NCBI GenBank assembly: GCA_032358165.1
Contig: JAALGY010000008.1
Coordinates: forward strand, 1,178,001-1,242,000
Origin: Diplosphaera chodatii
Lineage: Eukaryota; Chlorophyta; Trebouxiophyceae; Prasiolales; Stichococcaceae
Direction: 5' to 3'
Length of the DNA stretch: 64,000 nucleotides
Positions 12,091 through 25,581 of this stretch are shown piece by piece; the first letter of the stretch is position 1; the number at the start of each line of letters is the position of its first letter. The notes beneath the pieces were generated by a model. The model saw nothing but the letters and a program-made list of their open reading frames with translations, did not search any database and had not been told where the DNA came from. The position numbers and the translations under genes were made by a program.

Positions 12091-13097
12091 CACCGTGAAA
12101 CGACACTCTCAACAGACATAGACTGTGCATCTGCACCGGTCAACTTGGCATGCGGGAGCTCCAGCTCATCTCGCCGAAAATGCTATATGGCATGTTGGTA
12201 GATCAGCTTTGGGCTTGCAGGCTGTCAACCTGATCCAATAAGCTCTACTTCAGGATTCTTGCTGCCGTGTTTGGCACATGCAAAGCGTTGATAATTCAGC
12301 TAGATGGTCCAATGCGTGCATGGCTACTGGTGCCATGCATAACTGATGCAGCAGCATTGGGCGCACGGAATGAGGTCGTGAAATTCCCCATGTATGTCAC
12401 CGGTCCTGCATTCCCCATGTATGTCACCGGTCCTGCACGCACCCCAGCTGCACTTATTACCTGCCTCGCTCCTGTGCGCAAGTCCGTGCTCATCATTGGT
12501 CCTTTCACACCTTCGAGTGCAACGTTAAAGACCGACAGCGCAGTAGGTCCACAGAAGCAAGGAAGTAGCTGCTAGCCTTTGCTCTGAGGGGCCGACCTCC
12601 TCGGCCTACAGAAATGAGACTCTGAGATCAGGTGCAGATCAATGCGACGGTTCGTCTCCTCCAACGTTACCGACCCTTGCACTGATCAGGATCCTGAGAG
12701 CCCGGCGCATTGGGGGGCTGTCAGCATAGCGGGTGGCGCTGCGTTGATGCAGTTTCTGCAGCTAGAGGAGGTCGCTTTGCAAGCATCCAGTGCCGGCCTG
12801 ACTACTCACGGAGGTCGCAAATCCATCATCAGGGCACAGTGCAGCACGCTCCCCGCAACACCTGCCCTCACAGGGCGCTTCCGACGGCACAAATTGTCGG
12901 ACAAGACATCAAAAGCTGACGCTCACCGGAGCATCACTCACTTCAGGTATACCACCTGACGCACATGTACAGGTGGGTCAGCTACAGATGCACTCATAAC
13001 GTGTCTCTGCAGAAGACGCATGTTCTTCCAGGTTGTTAAATGCCTTTGTGACCACATAGCATATCAGATAGGCCTCCAGTGTATCCGCAGCTCTGGG
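12091..13097. other. Intergenic / 5' flank of the WLM protease gene
   Basis: No exon could be supported here. It contains a 27-bp tandem duplication (separate entry) and an open frame starting at 12642 (105 codons) with no recognisable motif. Confidence 0.4.
12385..12438 (+). repeat. Two-copy 27-bp tandem direct repeat
   Basis: The unit containing ccccatgtatgtcaccggtc occurs twice back to back with no mismatch, in non-coding DNA between the NTPase and WLM genes. It looks like a recent local duplication. Confidence 0.9.
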
Positions 13098-14680
13098 ATG
13101 GCCGCAAGGCCGCGCCGCATTGACGATGTGGATCTATACAAGGTCGTCGAGGTACACCCGCTGGACCTGCCAGAAAGAGATCAGGCGCGACGGCTGCTCA
13201 TCAGAGTCGCCCGTCAGGTGGGCAGCTGCACGTTTGCAATGTTGAATGCCAGTTGCATCAGCAGCTGCACAACATGTTGGCTGTGGATTTGCATGAAGCT
13301 GTGCGCCATCACATCAGGTGCACCTGCAACGTCTCTGAGATCATCGAGTCGCATGTCTCACGCATTTACACGATGCATCAGGTGCGACCGATACTTCAGG
13401 ACCGTTGCTGGCGCATCCTGCTGGTGAGCTGCTTCCCAAGCATGTGAAGGTCTTGCTTGGCACGTGGTCAACGTTGAGACCAGCACAACAATGGAATGCA
13501 ATACAGAACACATGCTGTGCTATCTGGTTGGCAATCTGCAGTTGGAAGAATACCTGGGTGATGGCGCTGATGGCGATGTCATTGTAGATCGGGTGAAAGC
13601 ACAGCTGTCAACCCCAACAGCTTCGCGTATGACCAAAGCGTTGGCCAAGTCATGTGCGCTGCTGCAGGAAAATTATTTCAGTTTTCCTGACCACATGATG
13701 GAGTAAGAAAGTACTGATTGATGCACGAGTTTGACAAGTGTGCAGTTTGAGCAGCGCCTTGCGGGGAAGAACATCAACCGCGGAGAGAGAATTCAGATTC
13801 GCTTGAGGTGAGGAGCGCCAAGTGCGTTGTCCGTAGTAGTACACGTCGCTGTTGACAGCAAGACATTGTTGGCATGAAAAGCAGCTCGCGCTGCAGGTGC
13901 AATGATGACAGCGGCACCTTCCTGTCGTATAGCGACATCCTGAGGACATTCGTACACGAGGCAAGCATCGCAGAGGCTGTTGTGGTTTCTCACCAACCGT
14001 CAACCAAGAGCAACAGCATGTGCTGAGCCTGACTATGTCAAGGGTCCTCCGTGTGCTGAATGGCTGTACAATGCATTGCACAGCTGGCACACAACGTGTA
14101 CGACGACCACAGCCGGGCCTTCTACACTTTGGAGCGCCAACTGAACAGGGCAAGACATCGTTAACCTGCGTTGCGCCAACAAGCAGTAATGTTGCTTGGG
14201 CAACATAACACACCACACCAGAGCACAAGTCACGGTCAGCTCACAGGTGACTTTTGAGCTGCACGTTGTGGATTGTCACGCAGGATCTGGAACCCTTGGC
14301 GTCTGTCAAGCGCCGTGTGGCGCAGCGCTGGCGGGTCATCCACAGTGGCACTGACCCCTCTGGCCAGGTGACGCAGCAGATGAGCACGCTGCATCGTGCC
14401 ATGCACCTGTGACCAGCAAGCAATGCGAACAGCAGCAGATGGCACTTGCCAAATGTACCTCCAGACTGCTGTGCACCCTGTTGCCTCCTAACACTGGTTT
14501 GTGTCACAGCGGCGTGGTGTGCGATCCTTTGTGGGCTGGGCAGCCCAGCGTGCGCTGCCCGCTGCCGTCATGTTGGGCATGTATGGCCTGGGGGCGGTCA
14601 CTGGAGGCGCATTACGCCGGCGCCAAGCTGAACAGCAGCGCAAAGCTGACGAGCAGAGCCGCCGGCGGGTATGGAAGTAA
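13098..14680 (+). CDS. Small WLM-type (Wss1-like) zinc metalloprotease with C-terminal membrane segment
   Basis: WLM proteases (Wss1 in yeast) cleave DNA-protein crosslinks or ubiquitin/SUMO-linked targets. Exons: 13098..13217, 13382..13423, 13746..13807, 13897..13960, 14084..14149, 14284..14367, 14510..14680; 202 residues. Motifs: VVEVHPLDLPERDQARRLL near the start, LAGKNINRGERIQIRLR, then HELAHNVYDDHSRAFY (His95, Glu96, His99, His105), the HExxHxxxxxH zinc site plus the FY typical of WLM. The intron after 13960 splits HE from LAH and begins with GC, as does the next one after 14149. The last exon carries a hydrophobic Ala/Gly/Leu helix (about residues 158-178) followed by an Arg-rich tail. 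A short exon encoding the usual spacer before FEQRLAG may be missing between 13424 and 13745. Confidence 0.8.
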
Positions 14681-15175
14681 CCATTGCGTTACTAGGTCGC
14701 CGATGTTACTGAGCGCCTGCCAGGAACCGTCAGCACAGTGGACACTGGGTCGGTGGCTTGTGCAGGGCGTAATCTAGTCGCAGAATGGGGCCAATGCTGG
14801 CCATCGAAGGCTTGGGATGCGGTCTCAGATCCATATTATCGGCAAACATTGCTGCTTCCAACACTGCCGCTGCTGCTGCACTCCCGTCACCCCGTCACTT
14901 GACCATAGACTTGTTGCAATGAACCAAGTAGTGCAGCAAGTCACTAACATGCTGGACTGTTAGCCTGTCTAGCTTGTTACCCAGTAGGATGAAACCTGAT
15001 CATTGTTGCATGGCATGCGCCGCCACCATGCAGTAAACTTGTGTCTGCTTGACACCACTTTTGCATCCACGTGCTTGAGCGCATAAATTTGGAGATAAGG
15101 GTCCATTGTAATTGGACTGCAAAGTGGTCCAAGTCCGCCTCGCAGACATTTGGGCTTTCACGGCAGCGCCGCAGC
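14681..15175. other. Intergenic region between WLM and FMN hydrolase/riboflavin kinase genes
   Basis: Holds the WLM 3' UTR and the promoter of the next gene. No coding signal, repeat or clear polyadenylation signal seen. Confidence 0.5.
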
Positions 15176-17647
15176 ATGACGCCGCCGGTCAAGCTTGTGA
15201 TCTTTGATCTGGATGGAACGCTGCTCGACACCGGTACGTGTGTGTCAGCAATTTCGTGACCTGAACATGTGGTCGCGCTGCTGTTCGGCTCATGCAGCAC
15301 CCTGTGATGAAAATGCATGTGCAGACAACCTGGGCGTCATGGCGGCATGCTACATGCAGAATCGCTGGTTGTCGACGTCAGCCAGCGCGTGCTGGCCGCG
15401 CACGGCGCCTCACTGACCCCCGAGGCAGCCAAGGCGGGGCTGGGCAAGCGGCCGCTGGAGGCGTGGCAGGCGGTGGTGGACGCACTGGGCCTGGCGGTGC
15501 CCGCGCAGCAGCTGTACGACGAGAGCGAGCCGCTGCTGTCCGAGAGGCGCGCCGGGGCCGACGTGCACATGCTGGCCATCCGCCGGCGTCTGGTTGTCAG
15601 GCGGAGCAGGACGTGGTGGCGAGCAAGGAGATGCGACGCCCGTGCCATGCGTCCGCCGCTGACACCGCCGCGCCGCCACCAATCCGGATCCTGGACAGCG
15701 GCAGTGTGGTCGCTGCGCAGGTGGGGGCAGGCGCGGCTGATGCCGGGCGCCGAGCGGCTGGTGGGGCACCTGCGGGGGGCGGGCGTGCCGATGGCCATTG
15801 CCACCAGCACCCCGCGGCGCACCTACAAGCGCAAGATGTCCGGGGCCGCCGGCGCCAGCGTGGCCCAGGACTTCGGCGCCTGCACCTGCGGCGACGAGGC
15901 GCGTCTGCGAGGGTCCATGCTATCACGGGTCTCGGATGGCAAGTGCATTTGAAGGGGGAGGACGTCCAGCAACTGCTCAGGCAGCACGTCCGCGTGCGTC
16001 CTATCGGGTCGGATGGCACACCGATGAGTTTGTGCAGGAGGTTGCACATGCAGTTATGACTCGATGTCTTCACTTGGTTGAGTGCAATCATGCACCACAA
16101 CAGCCGCAGCCAGGTTGCTATCATTTTTAACTGGTCACAACACCCGTGCCAGTGCACATCTGTAGGTGGAGCGGGGCAAGCCCGCCCCAGACTGCTTCAC
16201 TGCGACGGCCGCGCGGCTGGGCGTGGACCCCGCAGAGTGCCTCGTCATCGAGGACGCCCCCTCAGGCGTTGAAGTGGGCAATGTGGCACGAACAGCCGGG
16301 AGTCCTGCAAAGTGGTGCCAGTGTTGCGCCTTGAAGGAAGCTGCGGACCATGTGTCAGGATACAGAGCAGCAGCAAGCACTGTTTGTGCGGCCGCAGGCA
16401 GCCACAGCCGCGGGCATGCGGGTGGTGGTCATCCCCTCCCTGGCAAAGAGCGAGTACCCACAGCCTGACCCACAAGCGGCCTCAGGTGCCTGCGCTGGTC
16501 TTTGTTGGCGCCCAATCCTGCCGTGAGCAATAAATGCTTGCCTTCAGCTGCCTGACGTGCACGGGCCCAGCAATCGTTGCACACAGGCGGTCTCCGTTCA
16601 TGTTGCGCAGGCTGCTGCCAGGTGCTGCCATCGCTGCTGGACTTCCGGCCACAGGACTTTGGGCTGCCGCCGTTCACCGATCAGATCGCGGGCACTGTGC
16701 TGTTGGACCCTGTCTGGCGGTTGCGGGGCACCGTTGTACGCGGCTTTGGGCGCGGGTCCAAGGCAAGTTCCGAGTCCTTCACGGCCTGCGTGCATCACCT
16801 CACTCGCACGACTTGCTCACTGCCTGCAAACAATACGAGCACCGTTGGCATGGTTGCTGGGCTGGTGTGCAGGAGCTGGGGATCCCGACAGCCAACCTGG
16901 ACAGCGCATCGCTGCACGGGCAGCTGGCAGAGGCCGTCACGGGCATCTACGCAGGCATGACGCCCCTCTACAGCTCTGCTGGGATTGTGTCAAATGCGTG
17001 TCTCACAAGGGCCTGCAGCACAACAAAAGCCTGTGACAGCCATCAACCACACATTACAGGGTGGGCGTCAGTGGGGACGTCCGAGGCTGTGTACCCTCAA
17101 GTAATGTCAATAGGATTCAATCCGTACTATGACAACAAGGTCGGCTGCGTTTTGTGTATGTGCTGATGGCGCATGCTGACAGCGTCAACTGGCTGACAAC
17201 ATTACTCTCGAGAGCAGCCACGCTGGCATGCAGCACATCAGCAGCCCTGCTAGTGCAGGCGAAAACTGTAGAACCATGGCTGCTGCACAACTTTGAGCAG
17301 GACTTCTATGGTGAGGAGCTGCGCCTGGTGGTAAGCTTCAGCGACAAGATGCATTTTGGTCGTAGGAAACCTGCTATGCATGATGCACATGCCGCCCTTC
17401 GCTTCACCAAGATGCTGCGCCTATACATTTGCTCTGAAGCAGCTGCGGATGCGAAGGATGCCTGTGCATGCAGGTGTGTGCATACATCAGGCCCGAAGCA
17501 GACTTCACAACGCTGGACGCGCTCATAGCGAGGATACATGAAGATGCCAACGTCACACGGGCAGCTCTGCAGCATGAGGCACTGGCAGCATATAGGACAG
17601 ACAGCTCACTGAAACCGGGCAGCAGGGCTAGTGGCAGTACAGTCTGA
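15176..17647 (+). CDS. FHY: Bifunctional FMN hydrolase / riboflavin kinase
   Basis: Plant-type two-domain enzyme: an N-terminal HAD phosphatase hydrolyses FMN and a C-terminal kinase makes FMN from riboflavin and ATP. Exons: 15176..15233, 15360..15546, 15721..15898, 16166..16273, 16398..16485, 16611..16762, 16873..16954, 17060..17139, 17259..17330, 17474..17647; 392 residues, the expected length. HAD motifs: [12 protein letters not shown] (residues 8-19), [15 protein letters not shown] and GKPAPDCF...[14 protein letters not shown]. Kinase motifs: [48 protein letters not shown] and IRPEADF. Four introns start with GC (after 15546, 15898, 16762, 16954); one is the textbook AAG|GCAAGT. A TGTAA signal lies at 18208. 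No transit peptide is visible, suggesting a cytosolic protein. Confidence 0.93.
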
Positions 17648-18382
17648 ACTGTCTAGTGCCGTAGGTCGTTCTCAGGGCATTGCAGAGCGTGGCTCTGGAT
17701 AGCGTCGAGGTGAACCAAGAACTTACAGCTGGCCTCAACTACAAAAGCACTGAATCAAGCCAATATGGCGACAAGCGACACTCGCATTGCCGCTGCCTGC
17801 ACACGCTCAAGCAACTAAAAACATGCGCTGCACTTCCTGCATGACGAAGCTGTGAACTTATCTGAAGGCAGCGCACTCACTTTGTGCTCGCCTCTACCAC
17901 ACATAGAAGAATCTGTGCAAGCTGCGAACAGCCGCACTTCACGATCTGGCAACTGCTGACAAATGCTGGCCGTACTGGCCTCTCTAGTCTTCATCGTCCA
18001 AATCACTCTGCTCACACCCTGAAGAATCGGTCCCCTGCAGGTCTGCTCTGTGTGACCACAGGAGCATCCATCATCCATCAGCTACTGTACAAGACCGCCT
18101 TCGCCCCAGTACCAGCTACTAGCAGTGCACGCACTGTCCTGTGCTCTCATGCTATCAAGACAGGCAGCTGGCCCGTATGGGCGAGCACCGTGCTACACGC
18201 CCTCTGCTGTAAGAATTGCGTGCTGACCAGCGACTACATAGGGCGGCCATGCTGACATGTTGCACTGCCTCGTCTCCTGACGGTATGCAGCAGGTTCGAC
18301 CTGGTGCAACGTTGTCAGCATGTTATACATCTACTGTCACGCCTGCGCTGCGGCGGTGCAGCAGCGCCACAGAGCTTTGTGC
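17648..18382. other. Convergent 3' flanks of FHY (+) and Rieske (-) genes
   Basis: Both neighbouring genes end here, so the stretch should be mostly 3' UTR. It contains the FHY polyadenylation signal TGTAA at 18208..18212. No gene seen. Confidence 0.6.
18208..18212 (+). terminator. Polyadenylation signal TGTAA of FHY
   Basis: First clear TGTAA after the stop at 17645. Confidence 0.5.
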
Positions 18383-20500
18383 TCAGCAGTCCTTGGGCGG
18401 TCTGCTGGAGCGGGGCAGCACGCCATAACCCAGGTTGAGCCAGTCCTGGCGCAGCTTTCTGAAGGCTGACTGCACACCATCAGCGCGAACCGAAACCTCA
18501 CGCTGCAGCAGGTCTCCTCGCAAGGCCTCCACCATGGCTTTGTCCTCTGTCAGGATCTTGATCATCGCGTCGTGGGCGAACTTGTCCCAGATGCCCATGT
18601 TGAAGATGCTGTTGGCGAGGCCAGGGGCGATGGGCGTCTGCAGGTTTCGGATCAGCGCAAACCGGTTGACGGTGCGGTGCTCGTTGATCGGCACCGTGTT
18701 GACGAAGGTGCTGAACGACAGGCCATTGCCCAGTGTGAACGTGATGACAGAGCTCGAGGGCAGCATCGCCTGCGCAGACACCTTGACCTCATTCACCTTG
18801 CTCCACTCCCACAGCGCATTTACAGGCTTGTTGGTCAGCGAGAAGTTGGCGCTGACGGCGTACGGCCCGTTGTGTGCCTTCATTTGGCGGATTGATGGCT
18901 TCTCCTTGTTGCCAAAGGAGTCGGCATGCAAGTAGTGGATGTGCGCCATGTCAATGGCATTCTCAAAGACCGGCCAGTGCCCGCACTCGAACTCGATCTC
19001 GCCGTAGACAGGCCGCCACTTGGGGTCCTCCAGCTCAGGGACGAAGGGGATGGGCGGCCGCACGTCCATCGGCATGTGCTTGGAGCCGTTGAACAGCCAC
19101 ACGAAGCCGCCCTTCTCAACCACATCGTACGCCGACACCACTGGAAGCTTGGGCCAGTCGTTCTTGTTCTCGGAGGCAGGTACATCTCGGACATAGCCAT
19201 CGGCGTCAAATGCCCAGCCATGGTAGGGGCACACCACGCAGGACTTCCCATCCACCTCATCCACCCAACCCTTGTGCAGCGGGGCGCCACGGTGGGGGCA
19301 CACATCGTTGATGGCAACGACCCGGCCCTCGGCATTGCGGAACAGCACAATCTTCTCGCTCAGCATCTCCACGCCCACCGGCTCCTTGCCGACGTTCTGA
19401 GAGAGCGCTGCTGCATACCAGAAGTCCTTGAGGTACATGCGCCGGTTGAGCAGCTCCCGCTTGCGGTGTGCCCACTGCGTGTCGGCGGTGGAGGGGTCTG
19501 CCACCTCGCCGGGCAGCACGTGGCGCTCGCGCCGCCGCTCCACATCGCGACCGGGCGCTGGCGAGACCTTCTCCGGGGCTTCAGGCGGTGCAAAGGCTGC
19601 TATCTTTGCTGCTGGCGCTGCTGCAGGGCTGCGCAACCGTGGTGGCGCTGGCACCACATTGGACTGCGCTGTCTGCCCTGACTGTGTCGAGGTCTGAGGC
19701 GGGCTGACAGGCGGCGCTGCGGGCGGCGCGAGCGGAGCATCGCCCGCATCCAGGAAGGCCGAGCGATCTGGCGTCGGCGAGGGCGGCTGCACCGGCAGCA
19801 GGGGCGCTGGGGTCTGCACCGGCGAGCCCGCCAGTGCTGGCTGCTGAAAGCGGCGCGATGTCTTCACCAGCTGCTTGACCAGCGGGAAGGTGGACGGCAG
19901 GAGCAGCTGCGGCAGCGTCTTCAGCTGCGAAATGGCCTTGCCCGCTGCCTTCTTGTCGCCGCCGTGCTGCGTCAGAATAGTCATGATGGCGCCCGCCTCC
20001 ATGACGTAGAACAGCGCCCAAAACGCGATGGCCACCGCATGATCTGCCGCGAACAGCGGCGAGAACTGCTGCGAGATGCCCGGAAGGATGTCCCGCAGCT
20101 CTGCCAGCTGGTGGGCCTGCGCGAACTGGCCCACGACGCCCACGAACTTGCTCGTGACGTGCAGCGTCTCCAAGATGGCTCCTGCACCCAGCCCCAGCAG
20201 AAAGGACCGCACGAACGTCTCGGTGAAGCGTTCCATCTCGCCATCATCATCCTGCGGATTGTTCGACTTGCTGCCTTTGCTGGCGGTGGCGACGACCGAA
20301 CCGCGGCGCCAGACGCGTCTGAGAGGCGCTGCTTCTACGCAGAAAGCTGTCTGCCGCGGTCGCTGCAGGGGGCGAGGCCCCGCGCACCGCAGTGGTGTTG
20401 TTGCTGCGTTTACCCTTGGCGGACACCGGCATTGGTGTCCCAGGACCAGCCTCGTGCTGCCGATGGCAACACTCATTGTGCCCTGTATGTGCAATTGCAT
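18383..20500 (-). CDS. Plastid-type Rieske [2Fe-2S] / non-heme iron oxygenase, intronless
   Basis: A single uninterrupted frame of 705 codons from the ATG at 20500 (the frame extends 6 codons upstream without an ATG). The N-terminus is Arg/Ala/Pro-rich, consistent with a transit peptide. Residues ~85-215 form a hydrophobic/helical region (RSFLLGLGAGAILETLHV; AIAFWALFYVMEAGAIMTIL), followed by a Pro/Ala linker of about 120 residues. The Rieske domain (CPHRGAPLHKG ~400, CPYHGW ~423) gives CxH...CxxH. The mononuclear iron site ENAIDMAHIHYLH is near 512. This is the chlorophyllide a oxygenase / pheophorbide a oxygenase / TIC55 superfamily, but the sequence is not obviously any of these; substrate unknown. 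Absence of introns is striking beside its neighbours. Confidence 0.85.
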   Translation of the reverse strand: MQLHIQGTMSVAIGSTRLVLGHQCRCPPRVNAATTPLRCAGPRPLQRPRQTAFCVEAAPLRRVWRRGSVVATASKGSKSNNPQDDDGEMERFTETFVRSFLLGLGAGAILETLHVTSKFVGVVGQFAQAHQLAELRDILPGISQQFSPLFAADHAVAIAFWALFYVMEAGAIMTILTQHGGDKKAAGKAISQLKTLPQLLLPSTFPLVKQLVKTSRRFQQPALAGSPVQTPAPLLPVQPPSPTPDRSAFLDAGDAPLAPPAAPPVSPPQTSTQSGQTAQSNVVPAPPRLRSPAAAPAAKIAAFAPPEAPEKVSPAPGRDVERRRERHVLPGEVADPSTADTQWAHRKRELLNRRMYLKDFWYAAALSQNVGKEPVGVEMLSEKIVLFRNAEGRVVAINDVCPHRGAPLHKGWVDEVDGKSCVVCPYHGWAFDADGYVRDVPASENKNDWPKLPVVSAYDVVEKGGFVWLFNGSKHMPMDVRPPIPFVPELEDPKWRPVYGEIEFECGHWPVFENAIDMAHIHYLHADSFGNKEKPSIRQMKAHNGPYAVSANFSLTNKPVNALWEWSKVNEVKVSAQAMLPSSSVITFTLGNGLSFSTFVNTVPINEHRTVNRFALIRNLQTPIAPGLANSIFNMGIWDKFAHDAMIKILTEDKAMVEALRGDLLQREVSVRADGVQSAFRKLRQDWLNLGYGVLPRSSRPPKDC

Positions 20501-20879
20501 CGACACGGTGTGACGCACGGGCAGGGCTGGACGGTGGATGCGCCAATGTGTATGTGGCGCGCGCGTTTGAGTTCGACGGTGGCCAGCGAGCAGCCGCCAC
20601 GTCAGTATCCACGTCAGTAATCGCTGTAGTCACCCGTCAGGGTTTGACAAGGCTCCTTCAACATAGATGGGAGCGGGCAGCGGGGTCTAGGCAGGGAAGG
20701 ACTTCGTGACAGCTTACATGATTCCATGTACAGATTACCCACACAGCAGACTAGAGACTGTGCCGCACAGGCTTCGTCCTCCAATTAATTACCGGGCAGC
20801 ATTTTGTGAGCAGCGGTTTGTGAGCATCTTACTTACAGCACATCATGGTTCAGAGACCGCCAACGAGCATCGCAACAAC
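20501..20879. other. Gap between Rieske start and SufS stop
   Basis: Both genes run on the minus strand. The gap holds the SufS 3' UTR with its polyadenylation signal (TTACA at 20833..20837, i.e. TGTAA on the minus strand, 43 bases past the stop) and presumably the Rieske promoter. Confidence 0.6.
20833..20837 (-). terminator. Polyadenylation signal TGTAA of NFS2
   Basis: Reads TGTAA on the minus strand, 43 bases past the stop. Confidence 0.6.
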
Positions 20880-23550
<2,671 letters not shown>

Positions 23551-23964
23551 GGCTCGCAGAACCTTTCAACTATGAACGTGACGCTCAGCGAGCGTTTTTC
23601 GCAACAGAAGACCAAGTGCACCTCCCTGTTGTGTTGAGAGTTCCCACGTGTAGTTTGACACTGTGCCCAACGGACCGACGTTCGCACTGCAATGCAACTC
23701 CTACCAGGCTCGACAAAGGATGGTCTCAACACAGGAGTGTCCAATGCATGCTGGATGCTGCCCGGCATGTCAAGCTCAAACACGTGCCCACGCTGGCGGG
23801 TCAACGGACTTTACGGGCGCACGCTAGTGTGTAAGCCGTAAACAGCCCTGAAGTCTTAATTACGTTGAGCTGAAGCCAGATGCCATAATCTGACCAGCGC
23901 ATGTGCAGCTGCATATATGCAGACTTTGCACGGCACGACATTGCTGACACATGCCTGACGCCGC
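23551..23964. promoter_or_regulatory. Divergent promoter region, NFS2 / glutathionyl-hydroquinone reductase
   Basis: The 414 bases between two oppositely oriented ATGs must include both promoters and 5' UTRs. Open frames here (for example + 23382..23834) show no family motif and overlap the NFS2 first exon. Confidence 0.5.
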
Positions 23965-25182
23965 ATGTCGATGCTGAGGAGTGCCTCCATCGTTGCACGT
24001 CTGCAGATCAGGGCACAGGTGGCGCCAGTGCCACGCATCCTGCCTCACAAGGCGCATCTCAGAACAGCATCTGTTGCTTTCGGACGGCAAAAGCGCTCTT
24101 TGTTCGGACCCCAAAGCTTGACGACCAGAGGATTCGCAATGGACGTGGAGACAAAGGCTGGCAAGTCTCGGACTGCGCTGCATGAGACGGGCGATGGCGG
24201 CGCATTTGTGCGCAAGGACTCTGTGTACCGCGGCTGGATTGAGGAGGGCGGCGAGTTTCCTCCCGAAGCTGGGCGCTACACATTATACATCTGCTACGCC
24301 TGCCCGTGGGCGAACCGGTGCCTGGCCGTCCGCAACCTGAAGGGCCTGCACGACGCCATTGACCTCAGCGTCACGCACCCCACATGGCAGCGCACCCGGC
24401 CAGACGATCCCAACGATGAGCACACCGGGTGGACATTCGCCAACCCGACCGACCCACCTTTCCAGAGCGCTGGTGGCTACGGCTCGTTCCCCTGTGATGA
24501 GTGCATCCCAGATCCCAACGTTGGTGCCAAGTACATACGGGACCTGTATGAGAAGGCCGGCGATACAAACGGCAAGTACACGGTGCCAGTGCTTTGGGAC
24601 AAGAAGAAGAACACTATTGTGAACAACGAGTCTGCGGACATTGTGCGCATGCTCAACGACCGGATGAACAAGCTCGCAAAGAACCCAGACCTGGATTTGT
24701 ACCCTGAGGACCTTCGGTCTACCATCGACGAGATCAACTCATGGACGTACCCGAATATCAACAATGGTGTGTACCGCTGTGGCTTCGCTCAGGGCCAGCA
24801 GGCATACGAGACAGCCTTCAAGGAGCTGTTCGACTCGCTGGACAAGGTGGAGAGCATCCTGTCCAAGAACCGGTACCTGGCCGGCGACCGCCTCACAGAG
24901 GCTGATGTCCGGCTGTTCATGACGCTCATCCGGTTTGACGAGGTGTACGTGGTCTACTTCAAGACCAACCGCAACTTCATCCGCGAGATGCCCAACACCA
25001 TGAACTACGTCCGCGAACTGTTCCAGATGCCAGAGATCAAGGAGGCAATCAACATCAACCACATCAAGACGCACTACTTCACTTCACATCAGAGGCTGAA
25101 TTACTTTGCCATCATCCCTGTGGGACCTGGAGCCTGGTGGGAGGAGCCGCATGATCGTGACGAGAAGTTTCCCAAGAAGTGA
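23965..25182 (+). CDS. S-glutathionyl-(chloro)hydroquinone reductase (Xi-class GST), intronless
   Basis: GSH-dependent reductase that removes glutathione from glutathionyl-hydroquinones. One uninterrupted frame of 405 residues. The first ~60 residues (SIVARLQIRAQVAPV...) look like an organellar targeting peptide. The thioredoxin-fold domain has the catalytic CPWANR (Cys113), and the C-terminal helical domain includes YLAGDRLTEADVRLF and the DEVYVVYFKTNR and YFTSHQRLN segments characteristic of the Ecm4/YqjG family. The ATG at 23965 gives the complete family length plus a leader; an internal Met at about residue 59 could make a cytosolic form. TGTAA at 25309. Like the Rieske gene it has no introns, which points to retroposition or acquisition from an intronless source. 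Confidence 0.95.
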   Translation: MSMLRSASIVARLQIRAQVAPVPRILPHKAHLRTASVAFGRQKRSLFGPQSLTTRGFAMDVETKAGKSRTALHETGDGGAFVRKDSVYRGWIEEGGEFPPEAGRYTLYICYACPWANRCLAVRNLKGLHDAIDLSVTHPTWQRTRPDDPNDEHTGWTFANPTDPPFQSAGGYGSFPCDECIPDPNVGAKYIRDLYEKAGDTNGKYTVPVLWDKKKNTIVNNESADIVRMLNDRMNKLAKNPDLDLYPEDLRSTIDEINSWTYPNINNGVYRCGFAQGQQAYETAFKELFDSLDKVESILSKNRYLAGDRLTEADVRLFMTLIRFDEVYVVYFKTNRNFIREMPNTMNYVRELFQMPEIKEAININHIKTHYFTSHQRLNYFAIIPVGPGAWWEEPHDRDEKFPKK

Positions 25183-25581
25183 GCAGCTCACGCAGCGGCA
25201 GATGATCATTCTGGGAAGCGGGTCAAAAGCGTATCCTGGCGTTCTTTGCAGACTTCTGCCTGAGTCTAGTACAACCATCTTCCTGCACATCGCTGTTCAA
25301 GTCACTGGTGTAACCTGGCATGCACCTGCACGACCATGCCGCGGGTCCAAAACTGGGATGCTTAGCGTGTTCACGCTGGTGGGCAAGTCAGCCTTGAACA
25401 GCACGTGTAGCAGGAGGGCCGAGGTCCCGGCTGTGTTCCTGAAACTGCACAGGGGACACCCTGCAGCAGGGGCATCTCACAGCACGTGCCCGGCCAAGAA
25501 GCTGGGTTATCTGCACTGTTGCACGGTGGGCAGACCAACTGCCAGCCTGCGAGCTGTCGGGACTCGACACTCTCCTGCAGC
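25183..25581. other. 3' UTR and upstream region before the TMBIM gene
   Basis: Contains the TGTAA at 25309..25313 for the upstream gene. No other gene seen. Confidence 0.6.
25309..25313 (+). terminator. Polyadenylation signal TGTAA of the hydroquinone reductase gene
   Basis: 127 bases past the stop codon. Confidence 0.6.

Noticed and set aside
18926..20620. Long plus-strand open frames (251, 218, 145 codons) opposite the Rieske gene
   Set aside because: They are antisense shadows of a GC-rich single-exon gene with intact catalytic motifs; the plus frames show no domain.
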